A DNA stretch of 64,000 bases from Ophiura sarsii (taxonomy: Eukaryota > Echinodermata > Ophiuroidea > Amphilepidida > Ophiuridae), in assembly GCA_035610835.1 (NCBI GenBank), contig CM069441.1, positions 103,041,606 to 103,105,605 on the forward strand, read 5' to 3'. Positions 12,801 through 24,410 of this stretch are shown piece by piece. The notes under the pieces are model-generated. The model was given only the letters and a program-made list of their open reading frames with translations, had not been told where the DNA came from and searched no databases. The position numbers and the translations under genes are program-made. The stretch's first letter is position 1. The number at the start of each line of letters is the position of its first letter.

Positions 12801-13216
12801 TATACTCGTACCCTGCAACGCATACTCGAACAACTCCTGCAACATTGAAGAAGTTTTTTCGTTGACCCATCGGTTCAACTGAAACCAGTTCTCTGATCTG
12901 ATATCAAGTGTGTTTTAATCAATGAAAACGATTGCTGCTTGAAAGGTCATCTTTCAACTTCTTTGCTATCCTTATTACACTTAAGCCCTGTTTGGCATAT
13001 TTATGTGTTGGCAATTATATGTCTTTCCCCATAGAAGTCATTTTTGAGCGCTTCTTCCTATTACACTGTAGCATGAATTGTCAAATATCCAATTATGAAA
13101 GGGATTGACATCTGGTTACAATAACTGTGATTGAGTAGCTGTCATTCCTACATAAAATAGGAATATAATACAAAAATGTTTACAGATCTTTGATTCCACT
13201 TTGGTTTGGTCAAAGG
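9879..13216 (+). repeat. 3.34-kb direct duplication, copy 2
   Basis: Second copy of the segment at 6252-9602, in direct orientation, with the same internal 105-bp triplet and the same MITE terminus. The G tract near 11281 is longer than in copy 1. The one at 12162 is only five G against about 21 in copy 1, so G runs have changed independently. Beyond 13216 the copies lose similarity. Confidence 0.95.
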
Positions 13217-13384
13217 TGCCATCCATACAGAGAAGGATCTTCACCACTGTATCCTCATTGAAATCTTTGGAAATGTCTTTGATGCGCCATGATTCCATGA
13301 CATATTATGGTTGGGTACGGTTATATATACTGTACTTGGTTAATAACTGTTATTTGGTACAACAATAGGATACTCATTTAATTA

Positions 13385-14216
13385 GAGTTCTGTACCTGTT
13401 TCCCCCGCGCCGTGCTGCATGAGTTTACAGTGTACCTTCACAGCAGTCTGAAAGAGCATAAGACAATTGAGGACTCTAGATCTAAACGGGGGGTTAAGTC
13501 ACAATCTTGTGAAATTGCAGTTAAGTATCAGTTTCTGCTACAAGGAGGATCTCTGCACCCTCTGTTCAAATGTTACAGTTAAGTCATGTGGTAAAGCTAT
13601 GTAAGAGTCCATGGGAGGTACAACCTGAGTGGGTCAAGTCCACACATGGACACAATGAAACCCAGTTTTTGCCATTTTTCTCAATGTGACTTAACCCCCT
13701 TTTAGATCTAGGGTCCTCAATTCTATACAATAGCGCTTCGTTTCACATCGCGGAACTGATACAAGATCCACGTGGTGGTGCACACCTGTTACAGAAGGAG
13801 CGAGACGAAAAGTTAACGACAAGTAACAAGGGCGTAGTCAGCAGTTTCACCTTCATGACAGCAGTTCAAGTTAGGTAGAAAATGTTAAAATATCACCTAT
13901 CCTATGGACTAAACCACTCAACTTTAAAAACAAACGAATGAGTTAAATTAATGGAATAGCTAGCTATGCATATTCATCAAGTTCGTTGATGACAAATATG
14001 CATTCTACTTTGTTTGGCAAGTTAAAATCAATTCAATCAATTAAAAAAAAAGTAAACATTTTATTTTCTCCCATAACCTGTATTATAATTATATCTCATC
14101 AGTAACTAACAGGAAAACCAATATTGAAAGGAACAAATAGAGTGATAACCGGTATGGCTTCTGCTGGGCTTCCCTCCGGGAAATTTATGTCCCGTACAAA
14201 CTACAGTAAACACTTA
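13385..14216 (+). repeat. Second direct duplication, copy 1
   Basis: Shares with 14230-15173 the blocks TTTACAGTGTACCTTCA, CTATACAATAGCGC, AAAAGTTAACGACAAGT and ATAACCGGTATGGCTTCTGC in the same order. Divergence is clearly higher than between the 3.3-kb copies. Interrupted by the MITE at 13469-13718. Confidence 0.85.
13469..13718. mobile_element. 250-bp MITE with AATT target duplication
   Basis: Terminal inverted repeats of about 34 bp start GAGGACTCTAGATCTAAA at the left and, read inward, GAGGACCCTAGATCTAAA at the right, continuing into GGGGTTAAGTCACA. AATT flanks both sides (13465-13468, 13719-13722). The sister duplication copy near 14716 has the uninterrupted site ACAATTCTATAC with a single AATT, which supports the insertion and the 4-bp duplication. 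No coding capacity. Superfamily not assigned. Confidence 0.85.
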
Positions 14217-14229
14217 AATGTATTGATTC

Positions 14230-15173
14230 CTGTCACCTGTTTTCAGTCCCCGCGTCGCGCTGCAGAGGCAACGTGCAATGGCTAACTATTATCATGATTA
14301 TAATACTCCCTGTCATAGTTCCTTGGATATAAATTCGCGTTATTTCACGCGAGCTTATTTTGTTGTTGTTTGCGGGGCGCGGCGTCAACATGCTTGACCA
14401 TTGACAGGCGCGAACAACTATTCATCTCGACATGCATATTCATGAATAGTTTGACTAAGGTCACGCACCGTCAATCACGGCGTGTGACGATTTCACGATT
14501 GACCTATTAGGATGCGCGATTATTGTTTAAAGAGAAAGGTATGCACTTCCGGGTTTACGCCCATACGCACCTACGCATTGCAATGCGCACCTACGCACAT
14601 ATGTACGCAACTCGCACGTACGTATGATTTGATGGAATTATGTCCAAGGCGTTATGTACAGGGAGTATATTGGTTTACAGTGTACCTTCAAAGCAGTCTG
14701 AAAGAGCCATAACACAATTCTATACAATAGCGCCTCGTTTCACATAGCGGAACTGATACAACTTACGTACGCGTAGTGCACACCTGTTCCAGACCAATCC
14801 AGACGGAGCGAGATGAAAAGTTAACGACAAGTTACAAGGGCGTAGTACGCCGTTTTAAGTTCACGATAGCAGTTCAAGTCAGGTAGAAAATGTCAATATA
14901 TCACCCATATATGCTAACCATTTATCTTCAAAGATGAACAAATGAAATCAATGGGAAAGCTGGCTGCGTAATCATTAAGTAGCTTGATAGTTGGGCATTC
15001 TACTTCGTTTGGCGAGTAAATTGTTCTTATTTTCTTCTGAAACCTGTATTATATCTTATCACTAACAGGGAAACCGATCTTGAAAGGAATAAATAGAGTG
15101 ATAACCGGTATGGCTTCTGCTGAGCTTCTCTCCGGGGAAATTATGTCCCGTAGCAAACTGCAGTAGCACTTAC
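14230..15173 (+). repeat. Second direct duplication, copy 2
   Basis: Partner of 13385-14216. It lacks the GAGGAC element of copy 1 but carries its own MITE at 14306-14665. Additional unpaired sequence near 14270-14300 suggests a further indel. Confidence 0.8.
14306..14665. mobile_element. 360-bp MITE with TA target duplication
   Basis: Ends CTCCCTGTCATAG at the left and its imperfect complement (GTTATGTACAGGGAG) at the right, continuing to CCTTGGA about 25 bp inward. TA flanks both sides (14304-14305, 14666-14667), as for Tc1/mariner insertions. No transposase frame. Confidence 0.65.
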
Positions 15174-16290
15174 AATAAACAGGCCGTTTTTCTCTGAATA
15201 AATTCATCAGGTTTGCAAGGACAAACAACGTTTCGTTGGTTATGGTCTACGCACTTCATCAGAATGACCTCTTCTGACCCGTGCTGCCTTTGGCTGAGAG
15301 CGCTATTACAGTGATTACTTTTTCTTGACATTTTTACATGAGAAGCAACCGTATCCCCTTTTCTACCGTCATTGATCATCTCGTATACACTGTTGTTGTT
15401 AATAATGTGCACAATATTGAAAACATGTGATTACTTGATGCAGTCATCATCAAATGGCTATCAACAAGTTCATCTTTCCATACATTGGTATGGATCAGAT
15501 TTTAAGATCAATCCAAGAATATTTATAAGGTACAACATTAACTTCTAAAGTTTATTTACTGACATTGCATGGTATTGGGCAAAAGCTCCAGACAATGCTA
15601 AGATATTAACCTTCAAACCAGCAAAGATTCACAGTTTTCGTCATTGTTCAGATCAATATTGGGTTATGATTCATAAATTTAATGGACAACTTACCAAGAG
15701 GAGAGTGAGATATTATTCGCTTTTGATAGCTGCATTTATAGATCTGTCTATATGCTGCATTCAACATTGGCCGTTTCCTATTATGTTCACAACAATCATT
15801 TTTCATACCTTATACAGTCACACACATTCAATTTTCAAGAGATATGAATATGAACTGTTAAGACGAAGAACACAAACGCTTACACGTAAGGCGTGTTCTA
15901 TCAACGGACATCCGTATCCTAAAGGTTACCTGTTCAATATCAACCAACAGATACATAGCTTCCGTCAATGGACCCAAGCTAATAGAACCAAATAGAAAGA
16001 GAATAGAGTTGCGAATCACGCGACTGTGTAATAGCTATACTTGAAATGTCCTCATCTTGTCTAACTCTGTACCTCGGGCCTACATCATCAATACATAAGA
16101 CACTCTTTAACAAGAAAAGTCACCATAAAGCGTTTATCTAAAGCATGACGGGGTTGCCAAGAACAACATTTTACATGTTTAGGGAAACTAAATACACCTC
16201 CGGGGTAAGCCAAGAATAACTAACATTGCAGAACATTGTGGGAAACATCGGCAGTTTATGTATTAACACATAACACTAGACATGTCATTG
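15174..16290. other. Gene-free stretch
   Basis: The longest frame (15666-15995, + strand, 109 codons) has no recognisable domain, no coding-like composition and no clear splice sites, so it is not called a gene. Nothing else recognised. Confidence 0.45.
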
Positions 16291-16483
16291 GGCCACTCCA
16301 TTTGAAATCCATACACCCTCTATCATGCCTATGGAAGACATTACCTTAATCTTTCCCACAGGGAGTGTGAATTTCAAATTGGGGTTTCCTGCATAGGTAA
16401 TCCATTTGAAATCTGCACTCCCTGTGTGGAAGATTACGGTCATGTCCTCGGGCTGGGGTGTATGAATTTAGAATGGAATAGCC
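16291..16483. mobile_element. 193-bp palindromic MITE
   Basis: GGCCACTCCATTTGAAATCC at the left is matched imperfectly by the complement of the right end (GGCTATTCCATTCTAAATTC). Inner segments with CACTCCCTGTGTGGAAGATTA and its complement-like partner near 16340 extend the fold almost to the centre. No target duplication resolved. Confidence 0.6.
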
Positions 16484-17389
16484 GAGTACTGGTGTATAGC
16501 TGTGAGGCAGCAGTCAGACCCTAGATACCAAGTCATTAAGCTTATTAATTTTAGTCTGCAGTGTGATGTTACTTCGAAATCAGCTCATGGTGTTTGAGTG
16601 AATAGATTTTACATTTATTTGATAGCAAATACGGCGGAGTCCAAGATCAAATATCAGTCTGTCACATGGTTGGCAATAGAAGGAAATGACTTCTAAAGAA
16701 TGTCTTCATCAATCATAACACAGTTAGTCAAATAATCTTAAACCAACATCCTAATTTGGATTCTATACGGTAGTACAATTCTAAGTACTATGTTATGCGA
16801 AAAAGCCAAATGTGTATTTGACGGCCTATGATGTCATTTTTATGCGCAGTACCTGTTCACATTGAAGTAATTCACACGGACACTGTTTATCAATACTGAG
16901 TGGGTGCCAAAAGTTATGACCAAATTTACAAATGGTACGCTCTCTGTTGTTTCACGGCAGCTAGAATAGTCCACTACAACAGACAACATGCTTTTTCTTT
17001 AAAATGAATTTTTGTCTTTTATTTTGTGAAATGTGATGTCTTATAGCAGATCTATCTTAGCAAGTTTACAGAAAATGTTGATAATAAATAGAAATAATAA
17101 TAGAAAACCCGAGCTGGCGTATGTAAACTTGTAAACTTTGCATGCAAGAGTTTGTTGTGTTTTGTCGTGTCTCAAACCAGCAGAGGGCATTAAAATTTCA
17201 ACAAAATGTCAGACGTATCCATATATGTCATGATTTAGGACACGTTATTTTCCGTAGCCGCGCGTGTAAAAACCCACACTTTTAACAATCTTGAAGTTGC
17301 CGCTGTCTTGATTTAGGCCGACATTCAACATTAATACTAAATTATGTGATTTCAAAAACTGATACACCTTCAATCCAACTTCGCACCTT
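16484..17389. other. Gene-free stretch leading into satellite
   Basis: No exon found. From about 17240 weak matches to the satellite unit begin (ACGTTATTTTCCGTAG, CCCACACTTTTAACA), suggesting a decayed array edge. Confidence 0.4.
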
Positions 17390-20300
17390 TTAACATTTTC
17401 GGTTGTCAACTTTTATTCAAATCCGAACATCTCCGTAAAATAACCCGCATTTTCACCAGTTTCCGAATTTTTCACTGACCAGAAAAAAAAGAACACACCT
17501 TTATTGAAACAAACCACGCACTTTGGATAATTTTACGCATAGCTTAATTTCACCATCCTTATTTCATTTTCATTTATTCAAAACGACCATCTCGGTAAAA
17601 TAACCCGCATTTTTCACCAGTTTCCGCACTTTTCACTGACCAGAAAAAAAGAATACGCCTTCATTGAAACAAACCACACACTTTTGATAATTTTACGCAT
17701 AGCTTATTTCATCATTCTTATTTTTTATTTATTTATTCAAACCCGAACATCTCCATAAAATAAACCGCATTTTTCACCAGTTTCCGCACTTTTCACTGAC
17801 CAGAAAAAACCCACACCTTCATTGAAACAAACCTCGCACTTTTGATAATTTTACGCATAGCTTAATTTAATCATCCTTATTTCATTTTCATTTATTCAAA
17901 AATGACAATATCCGTAAAATAACCCGCTCTTTTAACCAGTTTTCGCACTTTTGACCGACCAGTAGGAAAAAAATAACACACCTTTATTGAAACCACGCAC
18001 TTTTTACCATTTTACTCGCTGCTTAATTTCATCATTCTTATTTCATTTTCATTTCATCAAAAACGAGCATCTCCGTAAAATAAACCCAATTTTTCACCAG
18101 TTTCCGCACTTTTCACTGACCAGAAAAAAAGGTAACACGCCTTTATTGAAACCACGCACTTTTGATAATTTTATGCATAGCTTAATTTCATCATTCTTAT
18201 TTCATTTTCAGTTATTCAAAAACGAACATATCCGTAAAATAACCCGCACTTTTCATTGACCAGGAAAAAGGAAAAACAAACCTTCTCTCAAACCCCTCAC
18301 TTTTCACCATTTATCGCACAATTTATTTTCAACATTTTTATATTATTTTCATTTCTTCAAAAACGAATATATCCGTAAAATAACCCGCACTTTTTACTAG
18401 TTTTCGCACTTTTCATTGACCAAGAAAGAAAGAAAAACACCTTCTCTCAAACCCCGCACTTTTTACCATTTATCGCACTAATTATTTTCAACATTTTTAT
18501 ATTTTTTTCATTTATTCAAAATCGAATATGTCTGTAAAATAACCCGCACTTTTGACCATTTATCGCACTATTTATTTTCAACATTTTTATAGTATTTTCA
18601 TTTCTTCAAAAACTAATATATATCCGTAAAATAACCCGCACTTTTGACCATTTATCGCACTATTTATATACATTATTCTATTTTAATTTCCATTTCTTCA
18701 AAAACCAACATTTCTGTAAAATAACCCGCACTTTTTCCGCACTATTAATTGACCAAGAAAAACGAATATCACACCTTCTCTCAAACCCCGCACTTTTCAC
18801 CATTTATCGCACTATTTATTTTCCAACATTTTTATAGTATTTTCATTTCTTCAAAAACTAATATATCCGTAAAATAACCCGCACTTTTTACTAGTTTTCG
18901 CACTTTTCATTGTCCAAGAAAGAAAAGAAAAAACACCTTCTCTCAAACCCCGCACTTTTTACCATTTATCGCACTAATTATTTTCAACATTTTTATATTT
19001 TTTTCATTCTTCAAAAACGAATACGTCTGTAAAATAACCCGCACTTTTGACCATTTATCGCACTATTTATTTTCAACATTTTTATATTATTTTCATTTCT
19101 TCAAAAACTAATATATCCATAAAATAACCCGCACTTTTGACCAGTTTTCGCACTTTTCACTGACCAGTAAGAAAAAAAGTAACACCCCTTTACTGAAACC
19201 ACGCACTTTTTACCATTTTACGCACTGCTGAATTTCATCATTCTTATTTCATTTTCATTTCTTCAAAAACCAACATTTCTGTAAAATAACCCGCACTTTT
19301 CACTAGTTTCCGCACTATTAATTGACCAATAAAAACGAATATCACACATTCTCTCAAACCCCGCACCTTTGACCATTGATCGCACTATTTATTTTCAACA
19401 TTTTTATATTATTTTCATTTCTTCAAAAACTAATATATCCATAAAATAACCCGCACTTTTGACAAGTTTTCGCACTTTTCACTGACCAGTAAGAAAAAAG
19501 TAACACCCCTTTACTGAAACCACGCACTTTTTACCATTTTACGCACTGCTGAATTTCATCATTCTTATTTCATTTTCATTTCTTCAAAAACCAACATTTC
19601 TGTAAAATAACCCGCACTTTTTACTAGTTCCCGCACTATTAATTGACCAAGAAAAACGAATATCACACCTTCTCTCAAACCCCGCACTTTTCACCATTTA
19701 TCGCACTATTTATTTTCAACATTTTTATATTATTTTCATTTCTTCAAAAACTAATATATCCATAAAATAACCCGCACTTTTGACCAGTTTTCGCACTTTT
19801 CACTGACCAGTAAGAAAAAAGTAACACCCCTTTACTGAAACCACGCACTTTTTACCATTTTACGCACTGCTGAATTTCATCATTCTTATTTCATTTTCAT
19901 TTCTTCAAAAACCAACATTTCATCATTCTTATTTCATTTTCATTTCTTCAAAAACCAACATATCTGTAAAATAACCCGCACTTTTTACTAGTTTCCTCAC
20001 TTTTCATTGGCCAAGAAAATGAAAGAAAAACAGAAAAAACACCTTCTCTCAAACCCCGCACTTACCACCATTTATCGCACTATTTATTTTCAACATTTTT
20101 CTATTATTTTCATTTCTTCAAAAACGAACATGTCTGTAAAATAACCCGCACTTTTTACTAGTTTCTGCACTTTTCATTGACCAAGAAGAAAAAAAACACC
20201 TTCTCACAAACCCCGCACTTTTCATTATTTATCGCACTATTTATTTTCAACATTTTTATATTATTTTCATTTCTTCAAAAACCGACATGTCGGTAAAATA

Positions 20301-20580
20301 ACCCGCACTTTTTACTAGTTTCCGCACTTTTCATTGACCAAGAAGAAAAAAAACCACCTTCTCTCAAACCCCGCACTTTTTACCATTTATCGCACTAGTT
20401 ATTTTCAACATTTTTATATTATTTTCATTTCTTTATGTCTGTAAAATAACCCGCACTTTTCACCAGTTTCCGCACTTTTTACTGACCAGAAAAAAAGTAT
20501 AACGCCGTAATTGAAACTACGCACTCTTCATCATTTTACGCATTGCTTAATTTCATCATTCTTATTTCATTTTCATTGAT
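17390..20580 (-). repeat. Satellite array, left arm
   Basis: Tandem units built from CCCGCACTTTT, ACCATTTATCGCAC, TTTTCAACATTTTTATA, TTTCATTTCTTCAAAAAC and CCGTAAAATAACCCGCAC. The outer part (17.4-18.3 kb) and the inner edge (20.43-20.58 kb) are a divergent subtype with TTTACGCATAGCTTAATTTC. From 18.3 kb the units are more uniform. Near 19.07, 19.39 and 19.70 kb a larger block of about 310 bp repeats three times. The array is the inverted counterpart of 29926-36600. Apparent open frames here are simple-sequence artefacts. Confidence 0.95.
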
Positions 20581-20847
20581 CAAAAACGAACATCGAACGC
20601 GTTGCCGGGGACATTGCCGGCCATCCGCGCCCGGCAGGAAGTTTGACCATTCTCAAAACTCTTGCCGGGTGAGTAAAAGCGGCGGCAAAGGGTGAGAGTC
20701 CGGTTTGAGGACGGTATACAGACAGCGCACCCATTCCGCGCCCGTTCGCAGGGCGGTAATGGTTCCAAATTTAGTGATAAAATTCAATAGTTTTGACATT
20801 TTTGAAACATTTTGTGAATTTTTGGAATGTCGTCTGCAGCTGCCTGC
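20581..20847. other. GC-rich segment after the satellite
   Basis: Abrupt rise in GC (ACGCGTTGCCGGGGACATTG) to about 20760. Open frames on both strands lack recognised domains. It may be part of an interspersed repeat; no partner is in this window. Confidence 0.35.
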
Positions 20848-20966
20848 CGCGTGGAAAGTGTTAAAACAAAGAAAACAAAAACAAGTGTCTTGCATATTAA
20901 GCTACACTGTAAAATGATGGCTTATAAAACCATGTCTTTAACAATAGTTAACACTTTCCACGCGGC
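20848..20966. repeat. Hairpin with perfect 18-19 bp stem
   Basis: GCCGCGTGGAAAGTGTTAA near 20848 is exactly complementary to TTAACACTTTCCACGCGGC near 20949, enclosing about 80 bp that itself is AT-rich. Possibly a small MITE or a structured RNA; nothing shows transcription. Confidence 0.55.
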
Positions 20967-21493
20967 TTCAATTTTTACCAAATGCAAAACAGATTTTTCA
21001 GATTCCTTTCCCACTTAGCCCATACTCCTCTTAGGTGGGAAAATCCGACCAAAAGGGTGTAGGCCTATAGTTAAACCGTTTCAAATTGGTGAAAATTGTG
21101 AAGCTAATAATATTTGTGAGCCAAGTACCACGCTGCATGCAACAAACGCACGATAGTATTATGATAGTACTATGAGGTTTGATTCGCTGATGAGTGGGAA
21201 TGTTAGGGGGAAAACTCTCAACGTCTGGTCAGTAAAATAGTCTTCTTTGCAGTCGCTGCAGAAAACTGTGTCATTGTATAACATATAGAAGCATAGGGTG
21301 ATGTAGTGCTCGTTTGGATATTAAACTACACCCAAACTACCCCCACCGCCCACACACACACCCCACCCTACACCCACACCCACTTCTCACACTTTATCTT
21401 TCACAAAGTTTCCGCATGCAATTGTTTTGTAATGACAGAATGAACCACAAAATAACCATATAAATATTATGTTCATTAATTTTATATTATATG
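20967..21493. other. Gene-free stretch with C-rich simple sequence
   Basis: Holds a CCCACACACACACCCCACCC-type tract at about 21335-21385. Could contain an intron or 5' part of the next gene; no exon resolved. Confidence 0.4.
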
Positions 21494-21588
21494 CTGGTAA
21501 AACACCATTACATTATGCAACAGCGAATAACCCTGAACTGTGTGAAGTTCTATTGGAGCACAAGTCTGATCCCACTATCAAAGATAAG
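21494..21588 (+). CDS. Ankyrin-repeat exon of ANK-ZU5-UPA-Death gene
   Basis: Encodes KTPLHYATANNPELCEVLLE and on to DPTIKDK. This is a canonical ankyrin repeat with the TPLHYA helix-1 motif and the LLEHKSDP turn, the start of a protein-protein interaction solenoid. It ends at a good donor, AAG|GTATAC, in phase 0, and joins in frame to the next exon to complete DKLGYTAFDYA, the next ankyrin repeat. The 5' edge is uncertain: no AG lies immediately upstream of GGTAAAACACC. The nearest in-frame acceptor is ACAG at about 21438, which would add a non-ankyrin stretch (NEPQNNHINIMF). Upstream ankyrin exons are expected but not seen; they may lie beyond the satellite or be lost. Confidence 0.75.
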
Positions 21589-22300
21589 GTATACGGCTAC
21601 ATTATCAACATTATATGGCTCCTTATGAACATATTAATATTCATTATTCACAGATGCAATATAGCGTACCCATACACGACATATCTCATGATTAAATACA
21701 ATACAACCTTTTCGAGATTTTGAATTTGTACATCTACGCTGCAATCAATATGTATGTGATTCAAAACTGTCCTTAAAGGCAATGTTCCAATCTGGCTAGC
21801 TCACACAGCGAAATCCCAATCTTGAGATATTCCCTAAGGATGTGACTAGTGGACCTAAGATTTTAAAGGCTTTACTTATTCAGTGATGTGTTGGAGGTGG
21901 TCCTCAATTATGATACAAATTGGGACTTGTACATTTTTACAATTGTATTACATATATGAACTTTCACTTCGATTCAAATATTCTTTCCTAAGGTTATGAA
22001 AGAATTTCACTGAAAAGCTATTGAACATGGGTCCATTTTAAGGGGTTTTCAATTCCCGGTGCTAGCACAGGGAGTTATACTAAATGTGCCTTGAAAGTTG
22101 AGTCGGTAGAATACCAACCGTGCCGTGGTGGACATTCTTGCCAAACGGTTACGATACAAAAATATACTGCCGGACTGCTTTCGTAATTTCGTGAGTGGCA
22201 AGCACAAACATGATATAAATTCATCTGTAACAAATAATATTTAAAAAAATCATCGACACTACTGCATATCCCTTAAATCATTTGTTCGGGGTTTTTTCAG

Positions 22301-22390
22301 CTTGGCTATACCGCTTTTGACTATGCTGAAAAGGATGAACACAAAGAGATAATGTTGATACTGAATAAATACCATAAAAAGCCGATAAGA
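22301..22390 (+). CDS. Second ankyrin exon of the same gene
   Basis: Acceptor GTTTTTTCAG is followed by 30 codons, LGYTAFDYAEKDEHKEIMLI then LNKYHKKPIR, a terminal-type ankyrin repeat. The exon starts in phase 0, matching the preceding donor. If unspliced, the frame would stop at TGA 22411. The donor AGA|GTTAAG at 22391 keeps phase 0 and joins the 23850 exon, so it is preferred although it is not a strong consensus. An alternative transcript that reads through and ends here, giving an ankyrin-only product, cannot be excluded. Confidence 0.7.
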
Positions 22391-23090
22391 GTTAAGCGTA
22401 CAGGACAGGCTTGAAAATAATTTAGTTGAGAGAAAGTGGGTTCTTCACTAAAGCTGGTTTACTGGCTATATTATACGTAGAGTGCGTATTATGTTGTGGT
22501 TGTACAGATACACGCAGTTCAATAAATGGTGTGAAAGGTACGGTGGTCCTGAAGGGTCATGACGAGTTAACCAGATGATAACGTGACGAGATAAATAACT
22601 AGATAATTGCGAGATAATTTACAGATGACGTGATTATTGACTAGATAATTGCGACATAATTTACAGATGACGTGTTTATTGTGTTTAAGTGTAATTCCCT
22701 CTTACCATTTCCATGATGGGATGTGTAGTATATATCAGCAAAAAAAACCCGTTAATAAACATTCAACTGATCAATGTTTTCATAGGCGTCAATCATGGGA
22801 TGTGGGTGCAGGGGGTACCCCACCTTTTTTTAAAGGAAGGGTGGGGGACACTATATCAAATCCCCTCATGACAAGAGCTTCCGGGGTCGCCTCAGTGAAG
22901 TGACAGAAGGGGACTGAATGGGATGGACTCCAGGACCCCAGGACGCCATACTCATGCTCCGCCCCCTTTTTACGTATCTTGATGTCTCATTTTTAATATC
23001 TGTGGATCAACAAATGTCACTCAATCCTTAAAAAATAATTTGGGAAATAACAGAAAGAAATTTCTTTTGTTTGATAGCCAACTCACTCAT

Positions 23091-23563
23091 GTACGGCCAT
23101 GTGTTTTGAACTCACCACCCAAAAAGGGTGGCGGCGTTGCATTTTTGGTGACGAATCATCCATCTCTCTCTATTAACTCAACTAAATGTGGTAGATCTAT
23201 GTTTTTTGTGCTCATTCACTTCCCGATATGGTATATTTCAACAAGTTACCCTTGACAACCATAACGTTCTGATAACTAATATGCACAGTAACATTATGAT
23301 TGGGATAGTTATAAGAAATATATGAAGAAAAAAAATCGATATTTTGTAAACATTCTTAATCACAGCATGTTTTAGTTAGATCCTATCTAAATTCCAAAAG
23401 CATATTTGGATTCCTTGTGAGAGAACCGTTCAGAAAATATATACTTTTTATGGGGTAGAACAAGTAATTATTGCAATATGCTAATTCGAATTTCAGATGG
23501 TGTAAAATGTAAAAATCTGGACATGGACGGGAAGAGTGGCGAGTTCAAAACACATGGCCGTAC
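23091..23563. mobile_element. 473-bp MITE, GGCCATGTGTTTT family (intron copy)
   Basis: Ends GTACGGCCATGTGTTTTGAA and its complement TTCAAAACACATGGCCGTAC are perfect inverted repeats. The family recurs at 43727-44763 (full, opposite orientation) and 37879-38092 (partial). Compared with the full copy this one has an internal deletion of roughly 0.5 kb between GTAGATCTATG and TTTTTTGTGCTC near 23195. It lies in the intron between the exons at 22301 and 23850. Confidence 0.8.
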
Positions 23564-23849
23564 GGCCCAACATGTTGTAGCATGGTATCTCTGTGTCATC
23601 CGAATTCAACAGTGCCAGCCGTGACACGAAGATGGTGCTAATCATTCATAACTTATCTGTGATGTTTGGGGGTAAATGTGGTACCGAATTGTAGCTATGA
23701 GATTCCTCAAAATGCCCATGAAGCTTGTATAGCTTGCAAATATATTCGGATTTAGTTCCAAAGTGTATGACTTTATTTAGTTGAAGTCTATTACACGATA
23801 CTGTTTTTTCTTAATTTCTTAACACTTTTTGATGCATTATACTTTATAG

Positions 23850-23904
23850 GGTGATGGTCATCTTCAGGAGAAGACCAAGTCGGAATCAAATATTCATTCA
23901 AAAG
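23850..23904 (+). CDS. Linker exon of ANK-ZU5-UPA-Death gene
   Basis: A 55-nt exon between acceptor ACTTTATAG and donor AAAAG|GTAACT, encoding GDGHLQEKTKSESNIHSK. It enters in phase 0 and leaves with one base (G), which with the AT at the start of the next exon makes GAT. The frame bookkeeping fits both neighbours exactly. The peptide is a hydrophilic linker between ankyrin repeats and ZU5; no domain is expected. Assignment rests on splice sites and phase only, not on homology. Confidence 0.55.
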
Positions 23905-24129
23905 GTAACTATGAACAAGATTCTCATTCTTGATGAGGTGTATTAGTAATACACATGGACAAACGAGACTTTGTGGGTATATTCATCGGTTTATACATAT
24001 TCCATCCTTTCCAATTATGTTTTCAGAATCTTGGGTCCTACATTTTTGTGTATCATACTCAACCCATCCCATTTTAAGTCAAACATGATCAGAAGGAACA
24101 TTGATCTTAGCCACTTAGTGTTCTCGTAG

Positions 24130-24408
24130 TAATTCATTGGCCACTTTGTCCCATTTAGTCCCTTGCCACTTTATGCTCCCCTATTTCGTTTTTGCCACTT
24201 TTGTGGTCGCCCATTTCGTCCTTTGTCATTGTCATGTTATGCTCTCCCATGTCTTACTTACATTTAGATCTTTATCACTCTGTGCCCTTATGTCCTTTGT
24301 CAGTGTATGTTCTCCAAGTTCGTCATTGCCACACTGTGCTCTCAGCCTCTCCCATATCGTAATTTACAACTGTGTAGTCTCCAGTTTATTTGCCATTTTA
24401 GGCTCGTC
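24130..24408. repeat. Degenerate CCACTTTGTCCC-type minisatellite
   Basis: Imperfect repeats of CCACTTTGTCCCATTT-like sequence run to 24408 and resume at 25494-25560 (TCCACTTTGTGCTCTCTCCC). The array has been split by the mariner-like element between them. Confidence 0.6.
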
Positions 24409-24410
24409 TA

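Noticed and set aside
15666..15995. 109-codon frame starting MIHKFNGQL
   Set aside because: No domain, no splice sites that would extend it, AT-rich composition like the flanks.
17987..18259. Open frame within the left satellite arm
   Set aside because: The repeated FHFH-type peptide is the satellite monomer read in frame; neighbouring monomers break the frame.
20653..21018. Overlapping frames on both strands after the left satellite
   Set aside because: The GC-rich patch gives open frames on both strands at once, and part of it is the perfect hairpin at 20848-20966. No recognised protein.
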